Assembly: GCF_963666015.1 (NCBI RefSeq) | Contig: NZ_OY762555.1 | Coordinates: 2,604,001-2,668,000, forward strand | From: an uncultured Sphaerochaeta sp. | GTDB taxonomy: Bacteria; Spirochaetota; Spirochaetia; Sphaerochaetales; Sphaerochaetaceae | DNA: 64,000 nt | Reading direction: 5' to 3' | Made by a program: the position numbers and the translations under genes | The notes under the pieces: generated by a model | Told to the model about the DNA's origin: nothing | The model's database searches: none | What the model saw: the letters and a program-made list of their open reading frames with translations, nothing else | Shown here: positions 1-8,864 of the stretch, piece by piece | Numbering within the stretch: the stretch's first letter is position 1 | Layout of the letters: each line of letters starts with the position of its first letter

Positions 1-1683
1 GGTGCCGCTGGTAATGCTGAACCCGTAGAAGCGAATCAGCAAGGGCCTCAACTGGCAGAGACGTTTGCCGGAGGTTGGCCGTATTCGGTCCCTCCAACAG
101 GACATTTTAACATGTTCGTGGCTAATGCCATTGAGTTAAAATTCTGGAGAGAGATGCATCAGCTTCCTCTAGCCTTATATGTCAACGCTACAGGTGAGTA
201 TACCCCCATGCTGGCATCCGATTGGAGCATTGACGAGAGTTCAACTGCAATGACGGTGAACCTGCGAAAGGATGCCAAGTGGCTGACCGGGGAGAAAGTG
301 ACAGCAAAGGATGTCTGGACCACTTTCTATGTGTATCGTCTGGTAGGTAATCCAGCATGGTCGTACATTAGTGATGTCACGGTCGTATCCGATACACAGG
401 TGAAGTTCGGAATCAAGAACGAAACTCCTCTGTTTGTACGCAATGTGCTGCGCAAGCCCATCGTTGATACCTTGACCTATGGTAGTTATGCGGAAAAAAC
501 TGCTGAACTGGTGAAACAGGGTCTTGATTCAACCAGCCAGGAGTGGAAGAATCTTGTAGCAGACTTCAATTCATTCCGTCCATCTGTTGTCAATGCGACT
601 GGACCATATTATATTGATCCAGCCAAGGTAAGCCAGTCGAGTATCGAGATGCCGATCAATGAGAATTCATTCCTTGCAGACAAGGTTCAGTTCAAGACCT
701 TGACCATCTACAATGGAGATGTACCTGATTTGACTCCGCTCGTGCTCAGTGGCAAGATTGACTATTTGACCCACGTATTTCCAGCATCCTCCATGCAGGC
801 CTTTGAGCGAGCAGGCTACTCATTTGTCCAGCTACCAGGTGTCGATGGTCTTGCCATCTATTTCAACCATGCACTTGCCCCACTTGATAATGTTAAAGTC
901 CGTCAAGCAATTGCTCATGTTGTTGATCGTGACCGCATTGGGAAGTTGGCACTTCCCGGTGTATCTGTCGGTGTGAAATATGCAACTGGACTGGGTGATG
1001 GCATTACTGAGTCCTGGGTTGATGTTAGCAAGCTAAATACCTATCCTGTCGATTTTGCGAAGGCAGAATCCTTACTCAAGGAGGCAGGATTGACCAAACG
1101 CAACAACCAGTGGTTCCTTACCAATGGAAAACCGTTTGAGCTTGCTCTGCAGTGCCCCAGTGGCTGGGCTGATGCCTCAACCGCAGCAGCGGAAGCCGCC
1201 CAGCAACTGACTGCTTTTGGTATCAAGACGGTGTACAACGGTATTGAATCCACCCAGAGAACCCCGAATATTACCAGTGGCAAGTTTGAGCTGGCCATGT
1301 CCTTCTTTGGAACGGGCCAACCTCATCCTATGTATGCATATGAGGGCCCCCTGTTGGCAAGCAATACAGGAGCAGCCGGGGTTGGCATCTCCTTCCCAAT
1401 GGTACAAGAAACCTCAATGGGTGAGGTGAATTTCAACACACTCATTCAAGATTCTGTCAAGGGTTGGGATGTTGACCAGCAGAAGCAAATCATCAGCAAA
1501 CTGGCTATTGCATTCAGCGAAACCTTGCCGATACTTCCCATCTACTCCAAGCAGGCACGTAACCTGACCAGCGATGGATTGAGAACGGTCTGGGAAGGAC
1601 CAGAATATCTCTATCGCAACTCAGCGGGGGATGATAACTTTGTTGTCTACCAGCTATTGCATGGGATGATCAAAGCTAAATAA
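1..1683 (+). CDS. ABC transporter substrate-binding protein, family 5 (oligopeptide/oligosaccharide type), 5' end missing
   Basis: The frame is open from base 1, so the gene starts before the window; the first residues (GAAGNAEPVEANQQ) look like the stretch just after a spirochetal signal-peptide cleavage site. The protein matches periplasmic SBP_bac_5 proteins: a WSIDESSTAMTVNLRKDAKW segment near the N-terminus, the KARQAIAHVVDR-like helix (here VKVRQAIAHVVDRDRIG) in the middle, and YRNSAGDD near the end. Such proteins capture peptides or oligosaccharides for an ABC importer. The permease and ATPase genes would have to lie upstream, outside the window. Two intracellular GH20-like hydrolases follow, which favours an amino-sugar oligosaccharide ligand over a peptide; this ligand is inferred. 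A hairpin follows the stop. Confidence 0.9.
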   Translation, partial: GAAGNAEPVEANQQGPQLAETFAGGWPYSVPPTGHFNMFVANAIELKFWREMHQLPLALYVNATGEYTPMLASDWSIDESSTAMTVNLRKDAKWLTGEKVTAKDVWTTFYVYRLVGNPAWSYISDVTVVSDTQVKFGIKNETPLFVRNVLRKPIVDTLTYGSYAEKTAELVKQGLDSTSQEWKNLVADFNSFRPSVVNATGPYYIDPAKVSQSSIEMPINENSFLADKVQFKTLTIYNGDVPDLTPLVLSGKIDYLTHVFPASSMQAFERAGYSFVQLPGVDGLAIYFNHALAPLDNVKVRQAIAHVVDRDRIGKLALPGVSVGVKYATGLGDGITESWVDVSKLNTYPVDFAKAESLLKEAGLTKRNNQWFLTNGKPFELALQCPSGWADASTAAAEAAQQLTAFGIKTVYNGIESTQRTPNITSGKFELAMSFFGTGQPHPMYAYEGPLLASNTGAAGVGISFPMVQETSMGEVNFNTLIQDSVKGWDVDQQKQIISKLAIAFSETLPILPIYSKQARNLTSDGLRTVWEGPEYLYRNSAGDDNFVVYQLLHGMIKAK

Positions 1684-1700
1684 TGTGTAATAAGAGGGTT

Positions 1701-1724
1701 GGGACGGTGTTTCTTCATCGTCCC
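1701..1724 (+). terminator. Hairpin terminator after the binding protein gene
   Basis: GGGACGGTG and CATCGTCCC form a 9-bp stem (one G-T pair) over a 6-base loop, 17 bases after the stop and followed by a pyrimidine-rich run. It may be a partial terminator that sets binding protein above the downstream hydrolases. Confidence 0.6.
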
Positions 1725-1759
1725 TGCCTTCTTCTTCTCTGCATTGGAGACAGATATTT

Positions 1760-3730
1760 ATGTACTTTATTCCAAAAGTGAAATACATCGAGCACCGACC
1801 TGGTTTGTATCAACAAAACCAGGGGATTTCAGTTGCATTGCTTGATTCTTTCTATAAAACCTTGGCTGAATCTTTGTTGACTCAGTTTATCGGCAAGGAC
1901 ATTCCTATCCAGATTGGTAGCAGGCCGGTTGATGTCCCCAAGGACTTGCCTCACTATCAATTACTTGTCCGTGAAGCGTATCGGATTACCATTACCGAGA
2001 ATGAGATTCTCATCGATGCGCTCTCTCCGATGGCTGTACGCAATGCGTTTGCCACCCTTGCCCAGCTTTCAACACAAGCAACAGGCAATCTGCCGTGCCT
2101 CATTATCGAAGATTACCCATCAATTCCCTACCGTGGTGTCATGCTTGATGTATCTCGGGGGAAGATTCCAAACCGCGCAAAAATGGAAGAAGTGATTCGG
2201 TTTCTTGCTTATTATAAATACAATGTTCTACAACTTTATATGGAAGACTGTTACATACTCGACTCTCATCCAGTTCTTTGCAGATCAAATGGATACTATA
2301 CAAGAGAGGAAATACAGTATCTAGATGCATATTGCCAGCGCTTCGGTATAGAGTTGCAACCGAACTTGCAGTGTCTCTCTCATGCTCATGGGCTTCTTCG
2401 GAATCCTGGTTATCATACCTTGGCGGAGTCAGAAGTTTCGTTGTTCAGCTTTGCTGCAGGTAATGAAGCAGTATATCACCTCTTCTCTGATATTTTTCGT
2501 GAAGTACTTTCTTGGTTCTCGTCAAAGACACTGAACCTCGATTTGGATGAGGCTTATGATCTCGGAACCGGTTACAGCAAGAACGCAGTCGAGAATCTAG
2601 GAGGAAGAGAGGTCTTTAGGAGACATATTCAGAAGATTGCTGAGGTTGCAAGAAATGCAGGAGCTACGCAACTGCAACTGTGGGGTGATTGTTTAAACAA
2701 GTATCCAAAGCTACAAACAGAGCTTGACGATGATATCATGTTCATTGACTGGAATTATAATCCTCTTACGTACTTTCCCTCTCTGGATAATCATGATGCA
2801 AAGGCTCACCACTTTTGGTTGGCTCCTGGAACCAGCAGCTGGAATGCTCTATTCCCCCGAACCCAGCAAGCGAATGCAAACATCAGCTCATACATCAGCG
2901 AGGGCTTTGCGCGGCAGGTGGAAGGGGTACTGATTACGCATTGGGGTGACTACGGCCACCACCAGCCGATATCTTTCAGCTATCACGGTATCGTGCGGGG
3001 TGCCGAACATGCTTACAATGGGGCAGCTACCTTGGAAGAGGAGTTGGATAGAGCATTGGATGTCCTGTTTTTCGCTGATGGTCATCAGAGCAAGGCATAT
3101 TTGTTGCTTGCACAGATTAACACCCTTCCTTCAGTCACCACTTCTTTCAAGACCCAAGCCTTCTTTGCCTTTTTTGATGATTTATTTAAAGGATTATCAT
3201 TGGAAGGCAATAATGCATATCCTGCAATGCCTGAAGATACATTTGCTTCAATGAGTATGCTTGCAGAACAGGCAATCGATGAAATCAAGCAAAGCAAGAG
3301 CGACTCATGTTTTCAGCAGGAATTATTACATGCAGCTCGTTGCCTTCTCTTTACCGGACAAAAGGGGTTATTGAGTTATACCATCAAGCATGCTTTCCAA
3401 GATGGTATGGTCGACGAGGACCATATTCTGACTTGGATTCTCGATATCAAGGAGCTATATCGCCACTTTTTATCGTTACGCAATGAATTTGTCCGATTGT
3501 GGACCTTGGAGGCCGTTGCGATTGGCTCTGAGGGTGCAGTATACGCATTCGACAAGGCTTCCAGTCGATATGCAGAGGCAGTCATCTGGCTTAATAGCCA
3601 GCGCCTTAACTTGCAGCAAGGACTTCCTCTGGATACCCAGATGGAAACATACAAGGCCCATGAAGCGTATACTACGCTTTGGACCGGCAATTGCACGAAT
3701 CTTTGGGATCGTGCCTATCCATGGAGATAA
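1760..3730 (+). CDS. GH20-like beta-N-acetylhexosaminidase, paralogue 1
   Basis: A 656-residue protein with no signal peptide, so it should act in the cytoplasm on imported oligosaccharides. It has the GH20 layout: a zincin-like N-terminal domain ending in DYPSIPYRGVMLDVSRG, then a TIM barrel starting near residue 125. The Asp-Glu pair that supplies the stabilising Asp and acid/base Glu in GH20 is visible as LDLDEAYDLG (D263-E264). WGDYGHH near residue 395 is the late-barrel tryptophan strand. The following gene is a full-length paralogue that begins within the stop codon of this one. Exo-hydrolysis of terminal N-acetylhexosamine is the family activity; the actual sugar is not shown. Confidence 0.82.
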   Translation: MYFIPKVKYIEHRPGLYQQNQGISVALLDSFYKTLAESLLTQFIGKDIPIQIGSRPVDVPKDLPHYQLLVREAYRITITENEILIDALSPMAVRNAFATLAQLSTQATGNLPCLIIEDYPSIPYRGVMLDVSRGKIPNRAKMEEVIRFLAYYKYNVLQLYMEDCYILDSHPVLCRSNGYYTREEIQYLDAYCQRFGIELQPNLQCLSHAHGLLRNPGYHTLAESEVSLFSFAAGNEAVYHLFSDIFREVLSWFSSKTLNLDLDEAYDLGTGYSKNAVENLGGREVFRRHIQKIAEVARNAGATQLQLWGDCLNKYPKLQTELDDDIMFIDWNYNPLTYFPSLDNHDAKAHHFWLAPGTSSWNALFPRTQQANANISSYISEGFARQVEGVLITHWGDYGHHQPISFSYHGIVRGAEHAYNGAATLEEELDRALDVLFFADGHQSKAYLLLAQINTLPSVTTSFKTQAFFAFFDDLFKGLSLEGNNAYPAMPEDTFASMSMLAEQAIDEIKQSKSDSCFQQELLHAARCLLFTGQKGLLSYTIKHAFQDGMVDEDHILTWILDIKELYRHFLSLRNEFVRLWTLEAVAIGSEGAVYAFDKASSRYAEAVIWLNSQRLNLQQGLPLDTQMETYKAHEAYTTLWTGNCTNLWDRAYPWR

Positions 3731-3732
3731 TG

Positions 3733-5754
3733 ATGTATACTTTGTTCCCTGAACCACAGAAAATCAAATATGGAAAACACATCACCAGCTTGAGTTATGA
3801 TCACCTGAAAGTTTTTACCAACTGTACACAGCACGTTGGTCGGGTTGTGAAATCTCTCTCGATCGAGCATGTGGAAATTGTCAGTACGCCTTCAAGTGAA
3901 GACGAACTGCTATTTATACGATTTGGCTCAGTCTTGGATACAACTGTGCCTGTGCAGAAACAGGGTTTTAGTCTGGTTGTCGGGCAAGACTCCCTTTCAA
4001 TTACTTCCAGCTCTGAACAGGGCCTTTTCTATGGATGTCTTGCTTGGGAGCAACTGACCCTACAAGGGAAGGAAGATGGATACCTGCAAGCCCTCGAATT
4101 GATAGATTGGCCCATTCTTGAAAACCGAGGGCTCATGCTGGATATCAGCCGGGGACGGGTATATTCCCTAGATTACCTGAAACAGTTGGTAGAAAAACTT
4201 GCTACCCTTAGGATCAATGTCCTACAGTTATATATTGAACACACATTTGCCTTTTCATTCCTTACAGAGGTACATAAAGGAAGCAGCCCTATCACTGCCG
4301 GAGAAGTGCAGGAGCTCGATCAATGGTGCAAGAAGCATTACATTGAGCTGCAAGCCAATTTGCAGTCTTTCGGCCACTGTAACCGTCTCTTGACTGCAAA
4401 AGGTTTTCGGGATTTACGGGAGAGTGACCTCTACTGGACGTTATCTCCTGTGGTTGAGGAGACCTATACCCTTTTGGATAAAATGTACACGGAATTCCTT
4501 CCCAATTTTTCTTCATCGGTGTTAAATATTGACTCGGATGAGACCTATGACCTTGGTTCGGGTAAAAGTGCCTCTCTGATTGATAAAGAGGGAAAAGGTG
4601 AGGTCTATCTGAATCATTTGCTACGGGTAAGGGAGTTGGCTGCTAAGCATGGCAAGACTCTGATGGTCTTCGGGGATGTGATTCTCCGTCATCCTGAACT
4701 CTTGGAGCAGATTTCGCAGGATATCGTATTCCTTGATTGGATTTATGACCCGAGTGATACGTACCCGTCACCCAAAAAGTTTGCAGCTTCAAAGCGAACT
4801 TTTTGGGTTTGCCCGGGAACCGGGGCCTGGAATACACTCTTTCCTCGTCAGGATGGGGCGGTTAAAAATATACAGAAACTGACAATAGAAGGAATTTCTC
4901 AAGGATCGAAAGGTATGTTGCTCTGTGATTGGGGTGATCATGGCAGTTACACCCCTCCTGTTTTTTCACTAGTTGCCTTTGCTGTTGCAGCTCAAGTGAG
5001 CTGGAATGCGAGAGAGATTGAGCTTGAAGCACAACTCCCTGCCATATCGATGGTGCTTGGAGAACCCGCTTTCCAGGATTTGCATATGGTATTACCCCAG
5101 ATTCACCGGCTTCCCGCATTCTGGTCGAAAAATCGAAGTCAATGTGCAATAGCATTGTTTGATGAACCATTGATGGGAAGGATGCTCACCAACGCGCTTC
5201 CGCCTGATAATTTGGAGCCTCTCAGACCGCTTCCAGAGGGGGTAGCCGGAGTTTTGGATCCAGAGAGCCATCACTTGATGAGACCCCTCTTTAGCATTCC
5301 TGAAGAAAGCCTGGAAAAACTAACTGATATTGAAAAAGAAGCGCGTGAGCTGGTTGAGCAGTTGCATGATGACTTGGTGCGGTCTCAATATGAATGGCTC
5401 TGTAATTCCTTACAACTCATTTGTGAAAAACTCAGGCTGGGAAGAGCTATCCGTTCTGCCATGCTTTCAGCCTCTGCAGATTGCGACCAATTCCTGGATT
5501 GGGAAATTGAACTGAGATTGCTGATTGGCAAATACACACAGTTGGAGATGGATTTTGTTTCGTGGTGGATGAAAGTTGCCAAGGTCTCAGAAATCATGAT
5601 TCCTCTCACGTACTTCGCCCATATTATTGAGCGCCTAGATTACTTGAAGGGGTGGCTTGCAACTCAGCGACAAGCAATAGAAACCAACCATGAAGTTGAT
5701 TGGGCTATGACTAGTTACCAGACAGCAGGATATAAATCACTTCCAACTTATTGA
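3733..5754 (+). CDS. GH20-like beta-N-acetylhexosaminidase, paralogue 2
   Basis: A 673-residue paralogue of the preceding gene with the same order of motifs: DWPILENRGLMLDISRGR, the DE pair in NIDSDETYDLGSG (D269-E270), FWVCPGTGAWNTLFPR and CDWGDHGSY. ATG codons at 3730 and 3733 are both possible; 3733 is preferred because GGAGA at 3723-3727 is then 5 bases away, and the protein then begins MYTLFPEP, like MYFIPKV in paralogue 1. An upstream in-frame ATG at 3679 lies deep inside the previous gene and has no ribosome site. The contact with the previous stop implies translational coupling. There is no signal peptide. Confidence 0.82.
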   Translation: MYTLFPEPQKIKYGKHITSLSYDHLKVFTNCTQHVGRVVKSLSIEHVEIVSTPSSEDELLFIRFGSVLDTTVPVQKQGFSLVVGQDSLSITSSSEQGLFYGCLAWEQLTLQGKEDGYLQALELIDWPILENRGLMLDISRGRVYSLDYLKQLVEKLATLRINVLQLYIEHTFAFSFLTEVHKGSSPITAGEVQELDQWCKKHYIELQANLQSFGHCNRLLTAKGFRDLRESDLYWTLSPVVEETYTLLDKMYTEFLPNFSSSVLNIDSDETYDLGSGKSASLIDKEGKGEVYLNHLLRVRELAAKHGKTLMVFGDVILRHPELLEQISQDIVFLDWIYDPSDTYPSPKKFAASKRTFWVCPGTGAWNTLFPRQDGAVKNIQKLTIEGISQGSKGMLLCDWGDHGSYTPPVFSLVAFAVAAQVSWNAREIELEAQLPAISMVLGEPAFQDLHMVLPQIHRLPAFWSKNRSQCAIALFDEPLMGRMLTNALPPDNLEPLRPLPEGVAGVLDPESHHLMRPLFSIPEESLEKLTDIEKEARELVEQLHDDLVRSQYEWLCNSLQLICEKLRLGRAIRSAMLSASADCDQFLDWEIELRLLIGKYTQLEMDFVSWWMKVAKVSEIMIPLTYFAHIIERLDYLKGWLATQRQAIETNHEVDWAMTSYQTAGYKSLPTY

Positions 5755-5880
5755 TTCTTACAAAATTGGGCTTTCCGCACGTTCTGCCAGTGCATACTCC
5801 ATTTAATAATTGGATTTGCACCGGATGAAGCCTATTTTTCAGTTGTAATTTTGTTGTAAAAATTTTCCTGTAGTGGATTG

Positions 5881-5944
5881 GGTGATTTTATACAATCAAC
5901 GTAGTGATATCCTGTTCTTGCATAAGTGAAGATTGTATATCACC
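5881..5944. repeat. Long imperfect inverted repeat between converging genes
   Basis: GGTGAT-TTT-ATACAATC (5881-5897) is the reverse complement of GATTGTATATCACC (5931-5944) apart from a three-T insertion, with about 33 bases between the arms. It sits in the 226-base gap between the GH20 operon and the converging DUF1801 gene, so a bidirectional 3' structure is possible. No coding sequence was found in this gap. Confidence 0.45.
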
Positions 5945-5980
5945 GAAGCCCCATACACATTATCACAGCAGAAATTAGAT

Positions 5981-6352
5981 TTACTTCCTCCAGAATGTAG
6001 TGCACTCCTTCTTATCCTCAATATTGAAGAGTATGATCCTCATTAGAAGGGGGTAGGGGGTCTCCTGTTCCCATTTGATCCTGAACAGTTCTTTGGTGGC
6101 TGACAATTTTGCCTTTGAAAGATCATCTGAGAATTTATCGATCGTTTTGCTTTCAGGTGCAACACTGATGTGTGCTTTTGCCCTGCTGAAACCGATGATG
6201 AAGGTCTCATGGTCGGTGAATATTGGTTGGTTCCAGGCAATCCTCATCCCGAGTGTTGGAAACGTCTCATGCACCCAAGTAAGCAATGCATCCATCTTCT
6301 TGCGGTGGTTCTCATCAGCAATTTCCTCAAGATATGATTGAAATATATGCAT
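5981..6352 (-). CDS. DUF1801 / YdhG-like protein
   Basis: A 123-residue protein matching the DUF1801 (YdhG, 'iron chaperone-like') fold: a helical start (MHIFQSYLEEI), then HETFPTLGMRIAWNQPIF, FIIGFSRAKAHISVAPES and a C-terminal TKELFRIKWEQ segment. The biochemical role of this family is unsettled. The start at 6352 is chosen because AAGGGGAT lies just upstream; a longer open frame continues to 6586 but runs into the amidohydrolase gene and lacks a ribosome site. The last bases of the gene lie close to the inverted repeat at 5881-5944. Confidence 0.7.
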   Translation of the reverse strand: MHIFQSYLEEIADENHRKKMDALLTWVHETFPTLGMRIAWNQPIFTDHETFIIGFSRAKAHISVAPESKTIDKFSDDLSKAKLSATKELFRIKWEQETPYPLLMRIILFNIEDKKECTTFWRK

Positions 6353-6458
6353 GGTTATCCCCTTATGCCTAGTAAAATAGTAGGTAATAAGTATGCCTAC
6401 GGGTTTAGGTATTCGTAAAGATAGCCGAAAGCAAGAAATGAAAGGATGGTCGTTTTTG

Positions 6459-7358
6459 CTACGTGGAGAAATAGATCCTTTCAGCTGTATCGTGAAAGAC
6501 CATCTTACGCTCTTCCTCTGTAAACAACTCCCACTGGTAGTCCAGTAGCTGCCTGTAACTGTACTGTACCAACGTGGAAGGGACATCGGTGCCCCACATC
6601 AAGTGGTCTGCTCCTACAATCTCCTTTGCCATGGTGATGAATTCCTGTGCCGTTGGAAACGGATAGAATTCAGGCCGCGTTTTGTGGTGTAGGGCCGCAA
6701 GGTCGAAGAAAATATTCTTCCGGTTCATCGTTTTTAGGCCTTCTTCTAGCTCCCTTCTATGATTGCGCCTAGGACTCATGAGGTGGCAGATGACAATCGG
6801 CATCTGAGGAAATGCATCAGCAATATTCCTGATAGCCTGTGGTTGGTTGCTCCCATCCCCAGGACTTCCCAAGTCAAACACCAGAACGCCTTGGCCTGTT
6901 GCTATCTGTTGATAGAATTGCATCATACTTGGGTTATCGAGGGGAAAATCTGGATGGCTTCCCATGATGCCACACCCTGTGGACATCTCGAATTTGAAGA
7001 TTCGAAACGTCTGGATCAGATTATCCAGAATTTTCTGTGCGTTGCGGCAGAATGGATCGAAGGTTGCCGCAGCAGCGAAACGAGAAGGGTTTGTAGATAC
7101 CACTCGAGCAAGATAGTCATTGGCAAAACCAAGGAAACCTCCTTGTAATAGAACGGCCTTTTCAACATTGTTTTGATCCATCAAAATGAGAAACCGCTCA
7201 GCACTGAAGGTCGTATCCCCATAGCTTTGGGGGATGAGGTCGATCACCTCCCCTGTGGCCCAACGAGCCTTTCCTCCTCCAATTGAGCGGAGTTCTCCGT
7301 CGGCTCCAAAGCCGCAGAGCTCGGTAAATACATGTGCATGGGAATCAATGATGGGCAT
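6459..7358 (-). CDS. Amidohydrolase-2 family metal-dependent hydrolase
   Basis: A 299-residue TIM-barrel hydrolase of the COG2159 type. IIDSHAHVF at the N-terminus gives the two metal-binding histidines, VICHLMSPR carries a further histidine, and MWGTDVPS near the C-terminus supplies the catalytic aspartate. Members hydrolyse or decarboxylate small cyclic or carboxylate substrates, and some are lactonases. Start 7358 is supported by AGGAGA just upstream; the frame runs 15 codons further without a ribosome site. It is transcribed away from the ABC sugar operon at 7533 and could share its regulatory region, which would fit a sugar-lactone role; that is a guess. Confidence 0.75.
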   Translation of the reverse strand: MPIIDSHAHVFTELCGFGADGELRSIGGGKARWATGEVIDLIPQSYGDTTFSAERFLILMDQNNVEKAVLLQGGFLGFANDYLARVVSTNPSRFAAAATFDPFCRNAQKILDNLIQTFRIFKFEMSTGCGIMGSHPDFPLDNPSMMQFYQQIATGQGVLVFDLGSPGDGSNQPQAIRNIADAFPQMPIVICHLMSPRRNHRRELEEGLKTMNRKNIFFDLAALHHKTRPEFYPFPTAQEFITMAKEIVGADHLMWGTDVPSTLVQYSYRQLLDYQWELFTEEERKMVFHDTAERIYFST

Positions 7359-7432
7359 GGTGATTTCTCCTCGTTTCCTGTACCCTACTCGGGTTTGTCT
7401 CACCCGTCAATGTGGAAATACTTTTCCCAGGA

Positions 7433-7461
7433 TGTCAAAAGATGATACAACATTGTCAAAA
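7433..7461 (+). promoter_or_regulatory. Direct repeat TGTCAAAA, candidate YesN-type activator site
   Basis: TGTCAAAA occurs at 7433-7440 and again at 7454-7461, two helical turns apart on the same face, about 70 bases before the ABC binding protein gene. A very similar pair lies upstream of the GH4 gene at 13037-13062. Direct repeats at this spacing are typical for AraC-type DNA-binding domains, and an AraC-type response regulator is encoded at 12268-13005. Confidence 0.5.
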
Positions 7462-7532
7462 CTCTCTTGCTGGCAACCGTGAGAAAAGCCCTGCAGACTG
7501 AAGCTACCTAAAACACAAACGGAGGCTTATGT

Positions 7533-8807
7533 ATGAAAAGAATGCTTATTTTACTGCTCATTGCCGTATTGGCTGTGGGAACAGTATTTGCAGCCGGTTC
7601 AAAAGAAGCTGCAAAAGAAGACGGTCCTGTGACACTGCGTCTCTCCTGGTGGGGTGGTGACTCTCGTCATACTCCGACCCTTGCAGCAATGGATGCCTAT
7701 ATGGCAAAGAATCCCAACGTCAAGTTGGAAGGCGAGTACGGTGGCTGGGATGGCTACTACCAGAAGATAGTGACCCAGATTGCTGGCGGCACTGCTGCTG
7801 ACATCATCCAGATTGACCAGCCTTGGCTTGCTGAGCTCTCCTCGAAAGGTGATGTGTTCACCGTCATCGACAATTCCATGGTTGACCTTTCCCAGTTTGA
7901 TGTAGCATTTCTCGAGAACTACTGCTCCTATGAGGGGAAATTGATGGGTCTTCCTACCGGAACCAACGTCAATACCTTTGTGGTAGACACCAAAATGCTT
8001 TCTGATTTTGGGATTGATCCCAACACCAAGTGGACTTGGGAGAATATCATCAGTGAAGGCAAGAAGATCAATGACCAGGATTCCACCCGTTATTTCAGTG
8101 GTGCAACACCTGACATTCTTCGCTACTGGTTTGAGATTTACATTGCACAGCTTGCCGGAAGTGTTGTGGACAGTAACAAGCAGGTTGCCTTTACCCAGGA
8201 ACAGGGAGCTGAGGCATTCCGATACTTCCAGCGCTGGATCGATGAGGACATCATTGCTCCTTTCAGCCAGACCTCACTTTTCTACCAGAAGTTCCAGGAA
8301 AATCCAGATTGGATCAACGGCAAGATGGCAACTGCATGGACTTGGGTAAGTTCCATGGACAAGGACATTGGGGCAAGAGAGAACTTCGAAACCCGTCAGT
8401 TCCCTGTCATGGATGGTGCTGTAAATACAGGTATCCTGATGCGCCCCTCCCAGATTTTTGTGGTCAACAACAACGCAAAGAACAAGGATGAGGCAATCAA
8501 GCTCCTATCCTACCTGTTCACCGATGCTGAAGCCATCGAGAAATTGGGGCTTGCACGTGGTATTCCCTCTGCAGCAATCGGACGGAGTGTTCTTGCTGAA
8601 AAAGGCATGATCTCAGAGATGGCAGAGAAGGCCACCAATGAAGGTATTGCCCAGGCTGGTGACCCACAGAGTGTCTACCAAATGAATAGTGAAGTCATGC
8701 AGGTGATGCAGGATGTCATCGATGAGTTCGGTTTTGGAAGGCTTACCCCTGAGGAAGCTTCTGCCAAGTTGATCAAGAATCTTGAAGCAACACTTGCTTC
8801 TCTGTAA
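7533..8807 (+). CDS. ABC sugar transporter substrate-binding protein (family 1)
   Basis: A 424-residue periplasmic sugar-binding protein. The signal peptide is MKRMLILLLIAVLAVGTVFA followed by AGSKEAA, the form common in Sphaerochaeta and Treponema; there is no lipobox cysteine. LRLSWWGGDSRH and GTAADIIQIDQPW are typical of family-1 binders such as MalE and UgpB. GGAGG lies 8 bases before the ATG. Two permease genes follow after a hairpin. No ATPase gene is present, so a shared MsmK-like ATPase elsewhere is likely. The GH4 glycosidase and lyxose-type isomerase downstream suggest an alpha-glycoside ligand. Confidence 0.92.
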   Translation: MKRMLILLLIAVLAVGTVFAAGSKEAAKEDGPVTLRLSWWGGDSRHTPTLAAMDAYMAKNPNVKLEGEYGGWDGYYQKIVTQIAGGTAADIIQIDQPWLAELSSKGDVFTVIDNSMVDLSQFDVAFLENYCSYEGKLMGLPTGTNVNTFVVDTKMLSDFGIDPNTKWTWENIISEGKKINDQDSTRYFSGATPDILRYWFEIYIAQLAGSVVDSNKQVAFTQEQGAEAFRYFQRWIDEDIIAPFSQTSLFYQKFQENPDWINGKMATAWTWVSSMDKDIGARENFETRQFPVMDGAVNTGILMRPSQIFVVNNNAKNKDEAIKLLSYLFTDAEAIEKLGLARGIPSAAIGRSVLAEKGMISEMAEKATNEGIAQAGDPQSVYQMNSEVMQVMQDVIDEFGFGRLTPEEASAKLIKNLEATLASL

Positions 8808-8820
8808 ATCGTACAATACT

Positions 8821-8844
8821 ACCATCCGCCAAATGGCGGGTGGT
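8821..8844 (+). terminator. Hairpin between binding protein and permease genes
   Basis: ACCATCCGCCA and TGGCGGGTGGT form an 11-bp stem (one G-T pair) over a 2-base loop. Lying inside an operon, it probably limits read-through or protects the 3' end of the binding-protein message, giving more binder than permease. Confidence 0.65.
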
Positions 8845-8864
8845 AGGCTTTAAAGGGTAATGAG

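Noticed and set aside
6353..6586. N-terminal extension of the DUF1801 protein
   Set aside because: The extension overlaps the amidohydrolase coding region and lacks a ribosome site; the ATG at 6352 has one.
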